Shown: positions 26,101 through 34,292 of the stretch, piece after piece
How positions within the stretch are numbered: the first letter of the stretch is position 1
Layout: each line of letters begins with the position of its first letter
From: JBFWVJ01 sp050246795
GTDB taxonomy: Bacteria; Patescibacteriota; Gracilibacteria; JAUYGZ01
Length of the DNA: 64,000 bases
Reading direction: 5' to 3'
Assembly: GCA_050246795.1 (NCBI GenBank)
Contig: JBFWVJ010000002.1
Span: 248,001 to 312,000 of the forward strand
Made by a program: the position numbers and the translations under genes
The notes under the pieces: generated by a model
Seen by the model: only the letters and a program-made list of their open reading frames with translations
What the model was told of the DNA's origin: nothing
Database searches by the model: none

Positions 26101-28359
26101 CCCGTCTTGAGAAAAAACATTGAGTAAAACTTCCTCTTCGCCCTTTTTCACCAGCACATATTCGTACGAGATGAGGTTCTTCTCTTGAAAGAACACTCCC
26201 TGACGGTCAGTTTTTCCCGACTCCAACAATCTTCCGTCACTTGAGTAGAGATTTACGATGGCATTTGAAACTGGTGCTTGGCCTTCCATGACCCAGACCA
26301 GGGCACTTTTTCCTCGTTTGGAGAGGACATTCCATCGGGTGTAGTTGAGGACTCCGCTGGCGTTCAACGTCCGGCCGTCTTGATCAAAAAATTCGGTACT
26401 TGCCACCTGGATGTAATAGAGTCCGAAGTTCTGCTCGTCGAAGGTTTCCCGAAGGTCAACTTTCATTTCCTGTTCAACCCCCCAGGTTGGCTCGATGTCC
26501 ACATAGTAGGATTTATACTGAAGGCACTTCTCCGCCGAAGGTGCAAAGCTGTTCCATTTTTCTTCATACCCGCCCTCAATGCGCACTGCCAGCAAACTGT
26601 CGATCTGACATGCCTGGATGAGAACTCTGGAAAGATTGGTGGTCCTGTACACGAATTGCATTTTCTCAGGTGTCGCGACAGCCGTGTAAAAGGTCGGATG
26701 CGTCGACGAGATCTGCACCTGGTCGACTTTCAATGAAGGGGTCGAGATCGTGATCTGCTCCTCAGAAGCTTGCCCGAAGGTATCACGAGCCAGCAGATTT
26801 AAGGTCGTCTCACGGCCGGGGGGAAGGAATCGTTTTTCGAATTCATAGGCGTATTCCCCTTCCCGCTCGCAAGCCTCAGCCGCAGTCTGTGGCAGCTTCC
26901 ATGAAGCGCTTTCAGCGTTGATAGAGGTTTCTTCAGCCAGCGGGTAATTGGACCGGATGCAAACCACGGCTTCTTGTTCTTCCATCTCCAAGCTGAGTTC
27001 ATCGACCGTCTGAAGGAAAAACTTCACCGGTCTGGCGATGTAGGTTCTCGTTTCGGAGTTGATATCAGTTGATACGTACATCTCCATATTTTCTCTTTTT
27101 TGAGAATCAATTGGAAAGCTGATCTCAAATGTTCGCTCCTCTTTCTTTATGAGTTCAAAGGATGCGTCAGGGATGAAGCTGATGCTCTTGCGAAGCGTCT
27201 CCACAGAAAAATCCTCCTTTAAGGTCAGGGGAATTTTCTCGCCATTCCACATCAATGTACGATCATCAGAACTCAAGCGAAATACTTCTTCATGAAAAAT
27301 CGATTCGGTTTTGAAGACCTGCTCGACTCCCTCCTCCAGGGAAAGGTTCCCCTGAGATGGCATGAGCTCGGGTGAAACAGAAACCCTATACTCATCATTG
27401 TAGTTCCAAGGAGTTTTCTTTTGCAGAGAGTAGGTGGCACTCGTCTGAGGCACGAGAGCGACATCCATATCGGTCAGTGGTTCGCCGAATCGGTTTTCAA
27501 CCGAAAGAAAACGAAGGAGCTGCTTGGGATCCACCGGCTGGTTGAATCGAATCCTCATAGGCTCGTTGATCGATATCATTTGTTCATCGTCGACTTTTTC
27601 AAAGGCAAGGCGTTCTGTTTCAAATTGAAGGGATATGCGGTCTTTGAGAAGCGCATTGTCATAGGTGCGGATTTCCTCCAAACTTTCAACGCTTATGCGT
27701 GAGGAGAGAGGAAACCCTCCTTCCGGTGAAAACACCAGCACCTTGGTATCTCTCCACACCCAAGATCCCGGAACGAATGGCGACATCTTTAGAAATGGCG
27801 GCATTGAATTCTTCGCTACTTCGCTTTCACTCACCATCGGGTGAGAAAAAATCATGATGAGCTTCTCATCCGGCTGTATCTGCTTTCCTGTTGGGAAAAT
27901 AGCTGCGATTTCCGGCTCTTTTCCCTTTTTGAAGTGGAGCACATACTCCTTTTCCAAGGGCTTCCCCAGGATGCTATGAGCGGAACGGCCGATCGAGACA
28001 TAATACAAAATGCCCTCCTGCAAGGGGCGGTCAGGCGTGAGGAAGAGGGTGTTTTTCTTCCAAGAAGTCGTATAGCCTGTTTCCGGTTCTATCACGACCG
28101 CCTTCTCCACACTTGCCTTGTTCATGCGCTGGTTGAACTCCAGTACAAAAGATCCCCCTTGCCCAATGAGATAGGGCATCTCAATGGTATCCGAAAGCAC
28201 AAGCGCCGGCATTTTGAAGTGAAGCAGCTGCACATATCTCACAAATCCTCCAACCAGAATGAAAAGGACCAAGGCCACCCAAAAAGCAGCCATTGGAGAT
28301 ACTGTTTTCTTTTGGCTCTTCTTCACGGTTTTCGATCCGATAGCATCAGGTGAGGTCAC
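23149..28359 (-). CDS. Alpha-2-macroglobulin family protein lacking the thioester motif
   Basis: This 1736-residue protein is anchored by an N-terminal TM helix (about 23-47, AAFWVALVLFILVGGFVRYV) with the rest outside the membrane. It contains an N-terminal Ig-like Big_5-type part (IAAIFPTGKQIQPDEKLIMI), MG domains (WVMEGQAPVSNAIVNLYSSD, VGKEQTIAFEGLIPNVPALV), an A2M domain (VELPDFIRGDDQVILPVTI) and a helical thioester-type domain (YLESRQKNDGGWSEYP). I find no CxEQ thioester, so trapping would have to be non-covalent. Bacterial homologues are thought to trap host or foreign proteases and often accompany pbpC, which is absent here. The start is GTG 28359; translation is uninterrupted. Confidence 0.85.
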   Translation of the reverse strand: MTSPDAIGSKTVKKSQKKTVSPMAAFWVALVLFILVGGFVRYVQLLHFKMPALVLSDTIEMPYLIGQGGSFVLEFNQRMNKASVEKAVVIEPETGYTTSWKKNTLFLTPDRPLQEGILYYVSIGRSAHSILGKPLEKEYVLHFKKGKEPEIAAIFPTGKQIQPDEKLIMIFSHPMVSESEVAKNSMPPFLKMSPFVPGSWVWRDTKVLVFSPEGGFPLSSRISVESLEEIRTYDNALLKDRISLQFETERLAFEKVDDEQMISINEPMRIRFNQPVDPKQLLRFLSVENRFGEPLTDMDVALVPQTSATYSLQKKTPWNYNDEYRVSVSPELMPSQGNLSLEEGVEQVFKTESIFHEEVFRLSSDDRTLMWNGEKIPLTLKEDFSVETLRKSISFIPDASFELIKKEERTFEISFPIDSQKRENMEMYVSTDINSETRTYIARPVKFFLQTVDELSLEMEEQEAVVCIRSNYPLAEETSINAESASWKLPQTAAEACEREGEYAYEFEKRFLPPGRETTLNLLARDTFGQASEEQITISTPSLKVDQVQISSTHPTFYTAVATPEKMQFVYRTTNLSRVLIQACQIDSLLAVRIEGGYEEKWNSFAPSAEKCLQYKSYYVDIEPTWGVEQEMKVDLRETFDEQNFGLYYIQVASTEFFDQDGRTLNASGVLNYTRWNVLSKRGKSALVWVMEGQAPVSNAIVNLYSSDGRLLESGKTDRQGVFFQEKNLISYEYVLVKKGEEEVLLNVFSQDGFEPHRYSVPFDSEESPYLYQFFFEDPNANDRAVKGVFILKEKQEGILTTPNIKGANVTLYDESEQLLGRKFETFDDYGNLFFEVQTPHALLDGRYQLGVCLGLYEGVCHGTYLWTTFQKGVQAEAPEVHPVPKAKEMNHAHIRFDASQEVEVGKEQTIAFEGLIPNVPALVTVERDRIFFKKILFPKASEDSMTITIQEEMVPEMMVSVSQLNTGKSVYDLQRIKVQKQAKKLIYDPKLENWNADGKPEQKIAEVIFQLGENGVYQEKLLFDSFYPRYGTSIITSAFGDFPFVQHSQENDQLVVDQIPASIIVDGVISSEKNLGEHPYYLLAHDEKGRFGSMTVSQKREIKTLAMSVELPDFIRGDDQVILPVTIQNNSDELKNVQLISTATGLEFINGGQILIGVPAQQEKLLLLGTKIKPMPGQKTISLDLQLVSDGFVEAHVVDELPLLSGRSLEYPSHLLVHESPNGSGSVELSTEGLGHWKSRIILSTSPLSYVLENVKNLLQKESLSFDESVFKRIVEANYAHLMKDSWIQNDMIKTLQQKMLSSENLLYYLESRQKNDGGWSEYPEQSESDPILSSWMAKSLSTLEQIQLQLAEDMRRKTVNYLKSELDRRVNLRLRDEIQNADLSEKEIFEELQILNGLSSLNPSGIPYANTWYSMAEKLPTHSLVLLLLTLEDYRDAGISGMQFKIEELTQLLKTRQQQVQSQIWLSGDKEQEIASDYLVTSWYLEALVRQASARDDIPAIITWLTRNKYQQEYQSPKDQFSYLQAMASYLRIYQEQVTASQIQVKIGDGEEKIFQLTPEQQFQSFSIEQIFTQTDDDSSLNRIEFSTDTDQPLFIEANWKKLGSSQKAVNNGISLYQSFDDTQLKQGGSVKGQISIITPEPLQNVVITHPYLSGATPIRSLADQELWKTKTFANDEVWYLFPELPAGETVIPFEWELDYAGIFTTPQLQAFVISQPKTLSTSNTVRLEVRNGE

Positions 28360-28442
28360 TGCGTTGCAAACTTAATTCCTCGTTAGTTTATCAGGACTTG
28401 GAAGGCACCTAAAGAGATCAAAAGCCCTTGTTTCTTATTTGT

Positions 28443-28474
28443 TTGACACAAGCACGTTTTAGTGTTATTATAAT
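28443..28474 (+). promoter_or_regulatory. Strong sigma70-type promoter upstream of prsW
   Basis: TTGACA (28443-28448) lies 17 bases before TATTAT (28466-28471), which overlaps TATAAT (28469-28474). Transcription would begin near 28481, over 300 bases before the next coding region. Confidence 0.75.
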
Positions 28475-28480
28475 AGTGTC

Positions 28481-28680
28481 AGAGATTCTTCTGGCGCACA
28501 GAAAAGAGGTGAGAAAGCGTATTTTCTTAATCCCACCTCTATGATCATGACATAAAATCAATCCACCCTCACCATTCACCTGAGGTTTTTTGCTGTAACA
28601 ACAGCGAAAAATCAGAAGGATGCATAGGTGAAAAAACCACTCAAACCTCTAGCCGCCAGCTAGTATATGAGAAGTTTTTC
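28481..28680 (+). ncRNA. Candidate structured RNA or long leader upstream of prsW
   Basis: The region behind the strong promoter has no open frame of note but several stems: GAGGTG with CACCTC (near 28508-28541), TTTTTTGCTG with CAGCGAAAAA, TTCACCT with AGGTGAA, and CTAGC (28649-28653) with GCTAG (28659-28663). I could not match it to 6S, SRP, tmRNA or RNase P consensus words. It may be a small RNA or a regulatory leader of the PrsW gene. The 3' boundary is a guess. Confidence 0.35.
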
Positions 28681-28801
28681 CACGCTTCATATTATACCAG
28701 TTTTGCTGCTGTTATTCAACGGCCCTCTCTCCGCTTGTTTCGCGTAGGGTTGTTTGAAGTGGCTCTGAGTGGCGCAACCGTTTTATTTGTAACTGTTGCC
28801 C

Positions 28802-29482
28802 ATGTTTTTCGATATTGCCATCACGGCAGGAGGGATTCTCCCCTTTTATTTAGGGCTTTTGGGAATCCTCACCAAAGAATACGAAGAGAAGTTTTCCCGA
28901 CTGTTTCGTATCTTTCTGATGGCCGGACTTACGACCGTTCCCTTCTTTGGACTGCGGTCCTGGGGAGTCGAAAAAGAAGCGCTTGATTCCCTCTTCGGCC
29001 CATTGTTTTCGATTATCACCCTGGCCTTTGCTGAAGAACTGGTGAAATCGATCGCGCTGTATTTTGATCGTGAATTGCGGAAGTCCTATTCCTATCCGAT
29101 CGTGGTCGGGTTGGGCTTCGCGTTCTTTGAAAATATTTCATATTTCTTAGGATTTGATTTTACGGTCGCCTTTTTGCTGATCGCCCTTTTCAGGCTCTTC
29201 ATGGTGAGTACCGCTCATGCTGTGTTTACCTCCCTGATTCAGCACTTCATCCGAAAAGGCGGACATAAAACAAAAACGCTGTACTACTTCTTGGGGCTTC
29301 TGATCGCAGGTTCAGCCCATTCACTTTTTAACCTTTTGCATCATTGGGAGATGTCCTACCTCATCATCCCGCTGCTGGTGGTCTTGATCGTGTTCCTGCA
29401 CTTCGATGAACCCGCATCGGTTCAATCCTCCCGTTCACCTTCCCATCGACCAGCCCGTTTGGCGCCTGCTAGAGCCCACTAG
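28802..29482 (+). CDS. PrsW-type intramembrane metalloprotease
   Basis: This 226-residue protein has about seven TM helices. In Bacillus PrsW performs site-1 cleavage of an anti-sigma factor. Seen: the AEELVKS motif (E78, E79, K82), FFEN (108-111), H139 in STAHAVF, and H173/N177 in SAHSLFN, which together are the CPBP/PrsW catalytic set. I use ATG 28802; a TTG two codons upstream is an alternative. The C-terminal tail is proline-rich and cytosolic. No anti-sigma factor target is recognisable in the window. Confidence 0.85.
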   Translation: MFFDIAITAGGILPFYLGLLGILTKEYEEKFSRLFRIFLMAGLTTVPFFGLRSWGVEKEALDSLFGPLFSIITLAFAEELVKSIALYFDRELRKSYSYPIVVGLGFAFFENISYFLGFDFTVAFLLIALFRLFMVSTAHAVFTSLIQHFIRKGGHKTKTLYYFLGLLIAGSAHSLFNLLHHWEMSYLIIPLLVVLIVFLHFDEPASVQSSRSPSHRPARLAPARAH

Positions 29483-29524
29483 AAATGCTTTGAATGAGTC
29501 TTTTCATTCCTTACCTTCATTTCT

Positions 29525-29659
29525 ATGATTCAGCGCTTTGCTGCTTACCATTCTCGTGCGATCACGTATTATTTGTACCATTACGACTTCTTTAGCCTCG
29601 CGCTTGAGGCGGCCAAAGAAGTCGGCCATCTCTACCATGTTCTCCATATCGTCTTGTAA
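29525..29659 (+). CDS. Small ORF of 44 codons containing an inverted repeat
   Basis: ATG 29525 opens a 44-residue frame (MIQRFAAYHSRAITYYLYHY, then DFFSLALEAAKEVGH) preceded by the same pyrimidine-rich kind of leader as its neighbours (TTCATTTCT). Within it CGACTTCTTT pairs with AAAGAAGTCG and GCCTC with GAGGC (about 29585-29625), a strong stem. The element may therefore be a prsW terminator rather than a gene. The translation looks protein-like but has no known family. Confidence 0.3.
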   Translation: MIQRFAAYHSRAITYYLYHYDFFSLALEAAKEVGHLYHVLHIVL

Positions 29660-29715
29660 TGCTGCTTCTTCGCTGGAGGTCCATCTGCTATACTGGAGGC
29701 CTTCCTTAACCCCTT

Positions 29716-30753
29716 ATGGAATCGGTCCTCGACCACATTTCGGCATTGGATCTCCCGGGATACCGAAAGCAACAAATCCGAACGGCTTGGTTTGACCCCC
29801 GCGTCCGCGGCTGGTCGGATATCAGCACTCTTTCTAAAGACTTGCGCGCTGATCTTCAATCGCGCTTTTCCTGGTCGAGCCTTCAGGTCTCGCAGCTCCA
29901 GCACTCCCCGACCGCTTACAAGGCTTTGTTTGAACTGCACGATGGGAAAAAAATCGAGTCGGTCCTGATGATCAATTCCAAAGGCAACTGGACGGGGTGT
30001 ATTTCTTCTCAGGTGGGATGTGCTATGGCCTGTGATTTCTGTGCTACGGGGACCATGGGGTTTATCCGTGACCTTAGCAGTGATGAAATCATTGATCAGG
30101 TTCGCTTCTGGCGATCTTTCATTGTTTCAGAAAAAATTGAAGGACACTTGAGCAATGTTGTGATGATGGGAATGGGAGAGCCCTTGAACAATTATGAACG
30201 GGTGAAGAAAGCGCTGATGGCATATATAGAGGAGATGGGCATTGGCCGCACGAAAATCACCCTCTCTACCGTGGGAGTGAAACGAGGGATGGATATGATC
30301 CTGAAAGATCCTGAATGGCCGGATGTCCGAGTCGCCATTTCCCTTCACTATGCCGACCAAGCCAAACGAAAGGACCATATGCCGGTGGCCAACCAAAGAA
30401 GCATCGATGAGCTGAGGGACTGGTGCTTGAGATATTTGAAGCAGTATGGCAATCGGAAGCATCACATCACCTTTGAGTACTTGATGCTCGAAGGCAAGAA
30501 TGATGGCGAAGAGGATATTTTGGCTTTATTGAAATTTTTGAAAGGCATTGACCGCTTCAAGCTCAACCTGATCCCCTGGAATGTGGTGGGAAACTTGCAC
30601 TACAACCGTGCTTCAAGAGAACGAACCGAACGGTTTCAAGCGGAACTGAAGAAGCATGGCATCGTGTGCACCATCCGAAAAAGCCTAGGAATCGAGATCG
30701 ATGCCGGTTGTGGTCAACTGGCGGTGAAAGAAGAGCTGGTCACGCTCAAATGA
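29716..30753 (+). CDS. rlmN: 23S rRNA (adenine-C2)-methyltransferase RlmN
   Basis: RlmN is a radical SAM enzyme that methylates A2503 of 23S rRNA and A37 of some tRNAs. The 345-residue protein has the C-x3-C-x2-C cluster motif as CAMACDFC (102-109) followed by ATGTMGF, the GMGEPLNNYERV motif, and the C-terminal methyl-carrying Cys in DAGCGQL (C332). The N-terminal accessory domain is standard. The leader reads CCTTAACCCCTT before ATG, with no Shine-Dalgarno. tRNA-Phe follows 160 bases downstream. Confidence 0.97.
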   Translation: MESVLDHISALDLPGYRKQQIRTAWFDPRVRGWSDISTLSKDLRADLQSRFSWSSLQVSQLQHSPTAYKALFELHDGKKIESVLMINSKGNWTGCISSQVGCAMACDFCATGTMGFIRDLSSDEIIDQVRFWRSFIVSEKIEGHLSNVVMMGMGEPLNNYERVKKALMAYIEEMGIGRTKITLSTVGVKRGMDMILKDPEWPDVRVAISLHYADQAKRKDHMPVANQRSIDELRDWCLRYLKQYGNRKHHITFEYLMLEGKNDGEEDILALLKFLKGIDRFKLNLIPWNVVGNLHYNRASRERTERFQAELKKHGIVCTIRKSLGIEIDAGCGQLAVKEELVTLK

Positions 30754-30810
30754 TCAAGAATAGCATTTGATTTCTTTCCAAAGCTGCGATAACCTTTGCA
30801 AGCAGTTTTT

Positions 30811-30867
30811 ACATGGCCTGGTAGTTCTCCTTCGCCACCCCGAGAAAACTTTGCGGCTTCGGAGAAC
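30811..30867. other. Partial tRNA-Phe 5' duplicate and imperfect stem upstream of tRNA-Phe
   Basis: ATGGCCTGGTAG (from about 30812) repeats the first bases of the tRNA-Phe gene found 100 bases further on (ATGGCCTGGTAG at 30914). It then runs into GTTCTCC, which can pair with GGAGAAC about 25 bases later. No tRNA body follows. I see no gene in the rest of 30754-30915. Confidence 0.5.
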
Positions 30868-30915
30868 AGGCTCAATGCTAGAAAACTTATGAACCCATGT
30901 ATCGGTTCAAAAAAT

Positions 30916-30990
30916 GGCCTGGTAGCTCAGTGGTAGAGCAGAGGATTGAAAATCCTTGTGTCGGTGGTTCAATTCCGCCTCAGGCCACCA
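30916..30990 (+). tRNA. tRNA-Phe (anticodon GAA), CCA encoded
   Basis: The cloverleaf reads cleanly: acceptor GGCCTGG with TCAGGCC (one G-U pair), D arm GCTC...GAGC, anticodon stem GAGGA/TCCTT with loop TTGAAAA (anticodon GAA), a five-base variable region, T arm GGTGGTTCAATTCCGCC, discriminator A and a genomically encoded CCA. Confidence 0.96.
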
Positions 30991-31113
30991 CTTCATCAAC
31001 GCATGTGATGTTTATCAAGAAAAACTCTTGAAACAGTTTTCACGCTCGCTGCGTATGAAAGGGTGTGACGAAAACAGATCGGTTTTATCTCTTCTTTTCT
31101 TTAATTATTTGCT

Positions 31114-32010
31114 ATGAAGCCTCTTCAACAACCCTTTACCGGACTTCTCATCGCTGTTGTATCCTTTGGCATGGGATTCGGATCGAGCTTTCAGGTAGGA
31201 GCTGTCAGCAGTTTCTTACAAACCGCTGAAGAAAAGACAATCGTCGAGGTCGTGGAAATGGTCGATCCGGCCGTGGTCAGTGTGGTGATTTCCAAGGACC
31301 TCCCCGTGATGGAGCAGTCGTTTGAAGAAATCGAAATCTTCGATGGAATCACTATCCTAGCGCCGAAATCGCGGGAAATTGGGAAACAAAAGCAAAGAAT
31401 TGGCGGCGGAACCGCTTTCTTTATTTCCGAAGACGGCTTGATGGTCACGAACCACCATGTGGTCAGCGATCCCGATGCGGATTACACCGTTGTGGCGAAT
31501 GATGGAAAAACGTATACCGTTGATGTGCTGACCCGCAACCCTGAACTGGACCTGGCGCTCTTGAAGGTGCGTGAGAGAGGTCAGTTCCCCATTATTCGCT
31601 TGAGCAGCAGCAATACCGTGGAGCGCGGCCAGACGGTGATCGCCATCGGCAATGCGCTGGGAGAATTTCGCAACACCATCAGCAAAGGGATCGTTTCAGG
31701 GCTCGAACGAAGTGTCCTGGCGGAAAATAACCGAAGCTTTACTGAGATTATCCAAACCGATGCAGCCATCAACTCCGGGAACTCCGGTGGCCCTCTCCTG
31801 AATACCAAGGGCGAGCTCATCGGCGTGAACTTCTCGGCTGTGATGGGAGCGGAAAACATCAGCTTTGCCGTCCCGGTGTCCCACGTCAAACAGCTGCTGC
31901 AAAGCTATGATGTCAGCTTGATCAAGAAAAACAATCCGGAAGCACGTCAGCAACGCCTTCAGCAGGTCAGAGCGGAACGAGAAGCTCGCCGGCAGCAGCT
32001 GAATCGATAA
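31114..32010 (+). CDS. HtrA/DegP-type trypsin-like serine protease without PDZ domain
   Basis: This envelope serine protease of 298 residues has an N-terminal hydrophobic segment (about 8-30) that may be a signal or an anchor. The catalytic triad is intact: H115 in TNHHVVS, D146 in ELDLALL and S224 in NSGNSGGPL. The usual PDZ domain is missing; the protein ends soon after the protease domain with a basic coiled tail (RQQRLQQVRAEREARRQQ). Absence of PDZ suggests constitutive or differently regulated proteolysis. The leader ends TTATTTGCT before ATG. It is convergent with the Glu-rich protein gene, 3 bases apart. Confidence 0.9.
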   Translation: MKPLQQPFTGLLIAVVSFGMGFGSSFQVGAVSSFLQTAEEKTIVEVVEMVDPAVVSVVISKDLPVMEQSFEEIEIFDGITILAPKSREIGKQKQRIGGGTAFFISEDGLMVTNHHVVSDPDADYTVVANDGKTYTVDVLTRNPELDLALLKVRERGQFPIIRLSSSNTVERGQTVIAIGNALGEFRNTISKGIVSGLERSVLAENNRSFTEIIQTDAAINSGNSGGPLLNTKGELIGVNFSAVMGAENISFAVPVSHVKQLLQSYDVSLIKKNNPEARQQRLQQVRAEREARRQQLNR

Positions 32011-32013
32011 GTC

Positions 32014-33342
32014 TTATTCCGGCTTTGAAATACTCTGTCCCATATGATCGATGATGCCACCGAGTCCTGGTTCGCGAGCGCACACCGAGTAGGTGGTGTC
32101 ATCGATGGTTTTGGTAGCGGTATCCGTACAAGAGACCGAGAGATTGCCCACGACGATCAGAACACGACTCGTCTCTTCAGTGATTTCTTCACTATTGGCC
32201 TTATAGGTCGCGTCATCCGTGAAGCCGTATTTTCCATCACCCAAGTACGTAAAGTACCAGAGCTTCGGATAGTCGAATCCAAGGGTTCTTCCCTGAAACG
32301 GTGAAAAGCCTTTTTCCAGAACCTTGTCGATGTCTGACTGGCTCAATGGTTCGAGATTGGAAAAGCTCTGACCGGACTCCTCCCCTTCTTCGGACGGTTG
32401 CTCAGAAGAAGGTTCTTGCTCAGGAATGGATTCTTTTTCCAGGTCTTCTTCAGCAGGAGCTTCTTCTTCCTCAGGAGTTTCTTCTTCTCCATCAGGCTGG
32501 GGGGCTTCTTCTTCCTCTTCAACCGAGGTTTCCGCTTCTGCTTCGGGTTGTTGTTCGACCGTGAAGCTGGTCTTGAAGAAATCAACAATGGAAAAATACT
32601 GATTTCTGATGACTTCATCTTGAGAGACGAGACGGACTTCATAGGCATTGTTTCCTTCCTTTACATAGGTTTTGATGATCACCTGGTCTCCGTTTTTTAC
32701 AGTGCGGCGCACGCCGGTCGATTGCCCCACCTTTACCTGCGCTTCTTCATAAAATAAGTTTTGATCTCGGTTCTTCAGCCAGGTTTCCAGGGTTTCTTTT
32801 ACGTTCTCGTATTGGTAGACGATGAGAAGGGTTTCATTTTCCTCTTCTTTTTTTCGAGTAAAGGTCACTTTGTCCGCTTCCTTTTTTATCTCCCAGTCTG
32901 AAGGATAAGAAAAGCCGAACTCATAGCCTACTTCATTGAAGTACTTCACTCCTGCCTCAGCGATTGGTTCGAGGTACGCGACCTCCATGATCTTCTGCCC
33001 TCCCTCCACCGTGTCACGTACAAAACCACGCACCTTGACTTCTTTCCCTTCGAAGTCGAGCAGGTTCACCTTTTCGCTTCCCAAGATCAGCACCAGCTTA
33101 TCGTCTTTTTCAAGTCGATGAGTGCCTTCCTGGTAAATGGAAAGTCCCAGTATTTTTACCGTTCCTTCGTATTGTTTCAGCTGTTTGCTATAGACATCAT
33201 CGATTTCCAGATGTTCGTCTTCATGGTAGGTCTCCCCCAATTCCGGTTCGGTACTTGGGATGAATTGTTTGATGGCCACTAACGCTACCCCTGCTATTGC
33301 CAGCAAAACGATCGTCGTGACAAGGATTTTAAACGTTCTCAT
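32014..33342 (-). CDS. Membrane-anchored protein with acidic Glu/Pro-rich linker, unknown function
   Basis: I start it at ATG 33342 (MRTFKILVTTIVLL), giving 442 residues with an N-terminal TM helix at about 4-26; the longer frame upstream has no hydrophobic logic. An OB-like segment (LGLSIYQEGTHRLEKDD, GKEVKVRGFVRD) is followed by a PsbP-like part (GYEFGFSYPSDWEIKKEAD). A linker at about 265-320 is almost entirely E, P, A, S and Q, and a C-terminal domain repeats the theme (TLGFDYPKLWYFTYLG). I do not recognise a named family. The bulk should be extracytoplasmic. Its convergent neighbour is the HtrA-like protease. Confidence 0.7.
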   Translation of the reverse strand: MRTFKILVTTIVLLAIAGVALVAIKQFIPSTEPELGETYHEDEHLEIDDVYSKQLKQYEGTVKILGLSIYQEGTHRLEKDDKLVLILGSEKVNLLDFEGKEVKVRGFVRDTVEGGQKIMEVAYLEPIAEAGVKYFNEVGYEFGFSYPSDWEIKKEADKVTFTRKKEEENETLLIVYQYENVKETLETWLKNRDQNLFYEEAQVKVGQSTGVRRTVKNGDQVIIKTYVKEGNNAYEVRLVSQDEVIRNQYFSIVDFFKTSFTVEQQPEAEAETSVEEEEEAPQPDGEEETPEEEEAPAEEDLEKESIPEQEPSSEQPSEEGEESGQSFSNLEPLSQSDIDKVLEKGFSPFQGRTLGFDYPKLWYFTYLGDGKYGFTDDATYKANSEEITEETSRVLIVVGNLSVSCTDTATKTIDDTTYSVCAREPGLGGIIDHMGQSISKPE

Positions 33343-33506
33343 AATCGCTAAAAAAGATAACAACGCCCATGATATCGCTTGTTCACCGGAAGGGCAACCT
33401 TTCCGCAACCGTTTTTGGCCTCAGAAATACCTGACAATCCTGGAGAATATTTTTATTTCTCTTTCAGGGGACTTTATTTTGGTTAAGATAAGGCTAGTCT
33501 CTGATT

Positions 33507-34292
33507 ATGCTCATGGGTCGCTCCACCCCCCGAAAAATCATTGAGGATTTGCAAAAAGCCTATCGTGACATCGCGGACGACTTTTCGCACACCCGACAGC
33601 GGCCATGGCCCGAATTTACGGTTTTTACTGATTTTATCCCTGACGGGTCAAAAATTTTGGATTTGGGCTGCGGAAATGGGAGGTTTTATGGCTCCTTGCA
33701 GGAGAAAAAGAAGACGGTGGATTATACGGGTGTTGATTTTTGTCCGGAGTTTTTAGAGATTGCCCGAAAGAAGTATCCGAACCAAGAGTTTTTGGAACAG
33801 GACATCACCCGGCTCAATGTGCCGAGAAAGTTCGACCGCATCATCAGTGTGGCCGCTTTTCACCATATTCCGTCGCGAAAGCTGAGAAAACAGACGCTGA
33901 AGCTGATGTTTGATCATTTAGAAGACGATGGGATGCTTTTGCTCTCCGTGTGGAACCTCTGGCAAAAGAGATACTGGGAGGCTCATCTTAGGGCTTTTTT
34001 CCGATTTATTGGCTCGTTTTTCCGGCGTGACCCGAGAGACCTTTTTATCCCCTTCGGCCGTAAAAAGGTTCAGCGATACTACCACGCCTTTGTCCCCTTT
34101 GAGCTCAAACAGCTTCTCAAGCAGGCTGGATTTCGCGTAGAGGTCAGCCAGGTTTCTCGGCACAACTATCTGTTTGTCTGCAAAAAACATCTGCTCTCCA
34201 CCAGAAGCCAGCCGTTGTTTGTCCGGGAGAAGCGCCTCACGCCGGAGCTGGGCAAAGCTCCTCTCACCAGTTTTTTTCATCGACAGCCGTGA
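33507..34292 (+). CDS. SAM-dependent methyltransferase, Trm9/ALKBH8-like
   Basis: This 261-residue class I methyltransferase has motif I LDLGCGNGRF at about 51-60. The N-terminal block (AYRDIADDFSHTRQRPWPE) matches the Y-x-x-IA-x-x-FS-x-TR-x-x-PWP signature of the Trm9/ALKBH8 family that modifies the tRNA wobble uridine in eukaryotes. Bacterial members exist but their targets are poorly known. The C-terminus has the LLKQAGFRVE and HNYLFVCKK elements common in this group. It overlaps the glycosyltransferase gene by four bases (ATGA-type coupling). Confidence 0.75.
   Translation: MLMGRSTPRKIIEDLQKAYRDIADDFSHTRQRPWPEFTVFTDFIPDGSKILDLGCGNGRFYGSLQEKKKTVDYTGVDFCPEFLEIARKKYPNQEFLEQDITRLNVPRKFDRIISVAAFHHIPSRKLRKQTLKLMFDHLEDDGMLLLSVWNLWQKRYWEAHLRAFFRFIGSFFRRDPRDLFIPFGRKKVQRYYHAFVPFELKQLLKQAGFRVEVSQVSRHNYLFVCKKHLLSTRSQPLFVREKRLTPELGKAPLTSFFHRQP

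Noticed and set aside
28481..28680. SRP, 6S, RNase P or tmRNA gene
   Set aside because: None of the consensus words of these RNAs could be matched; left as an unassigned candidate.
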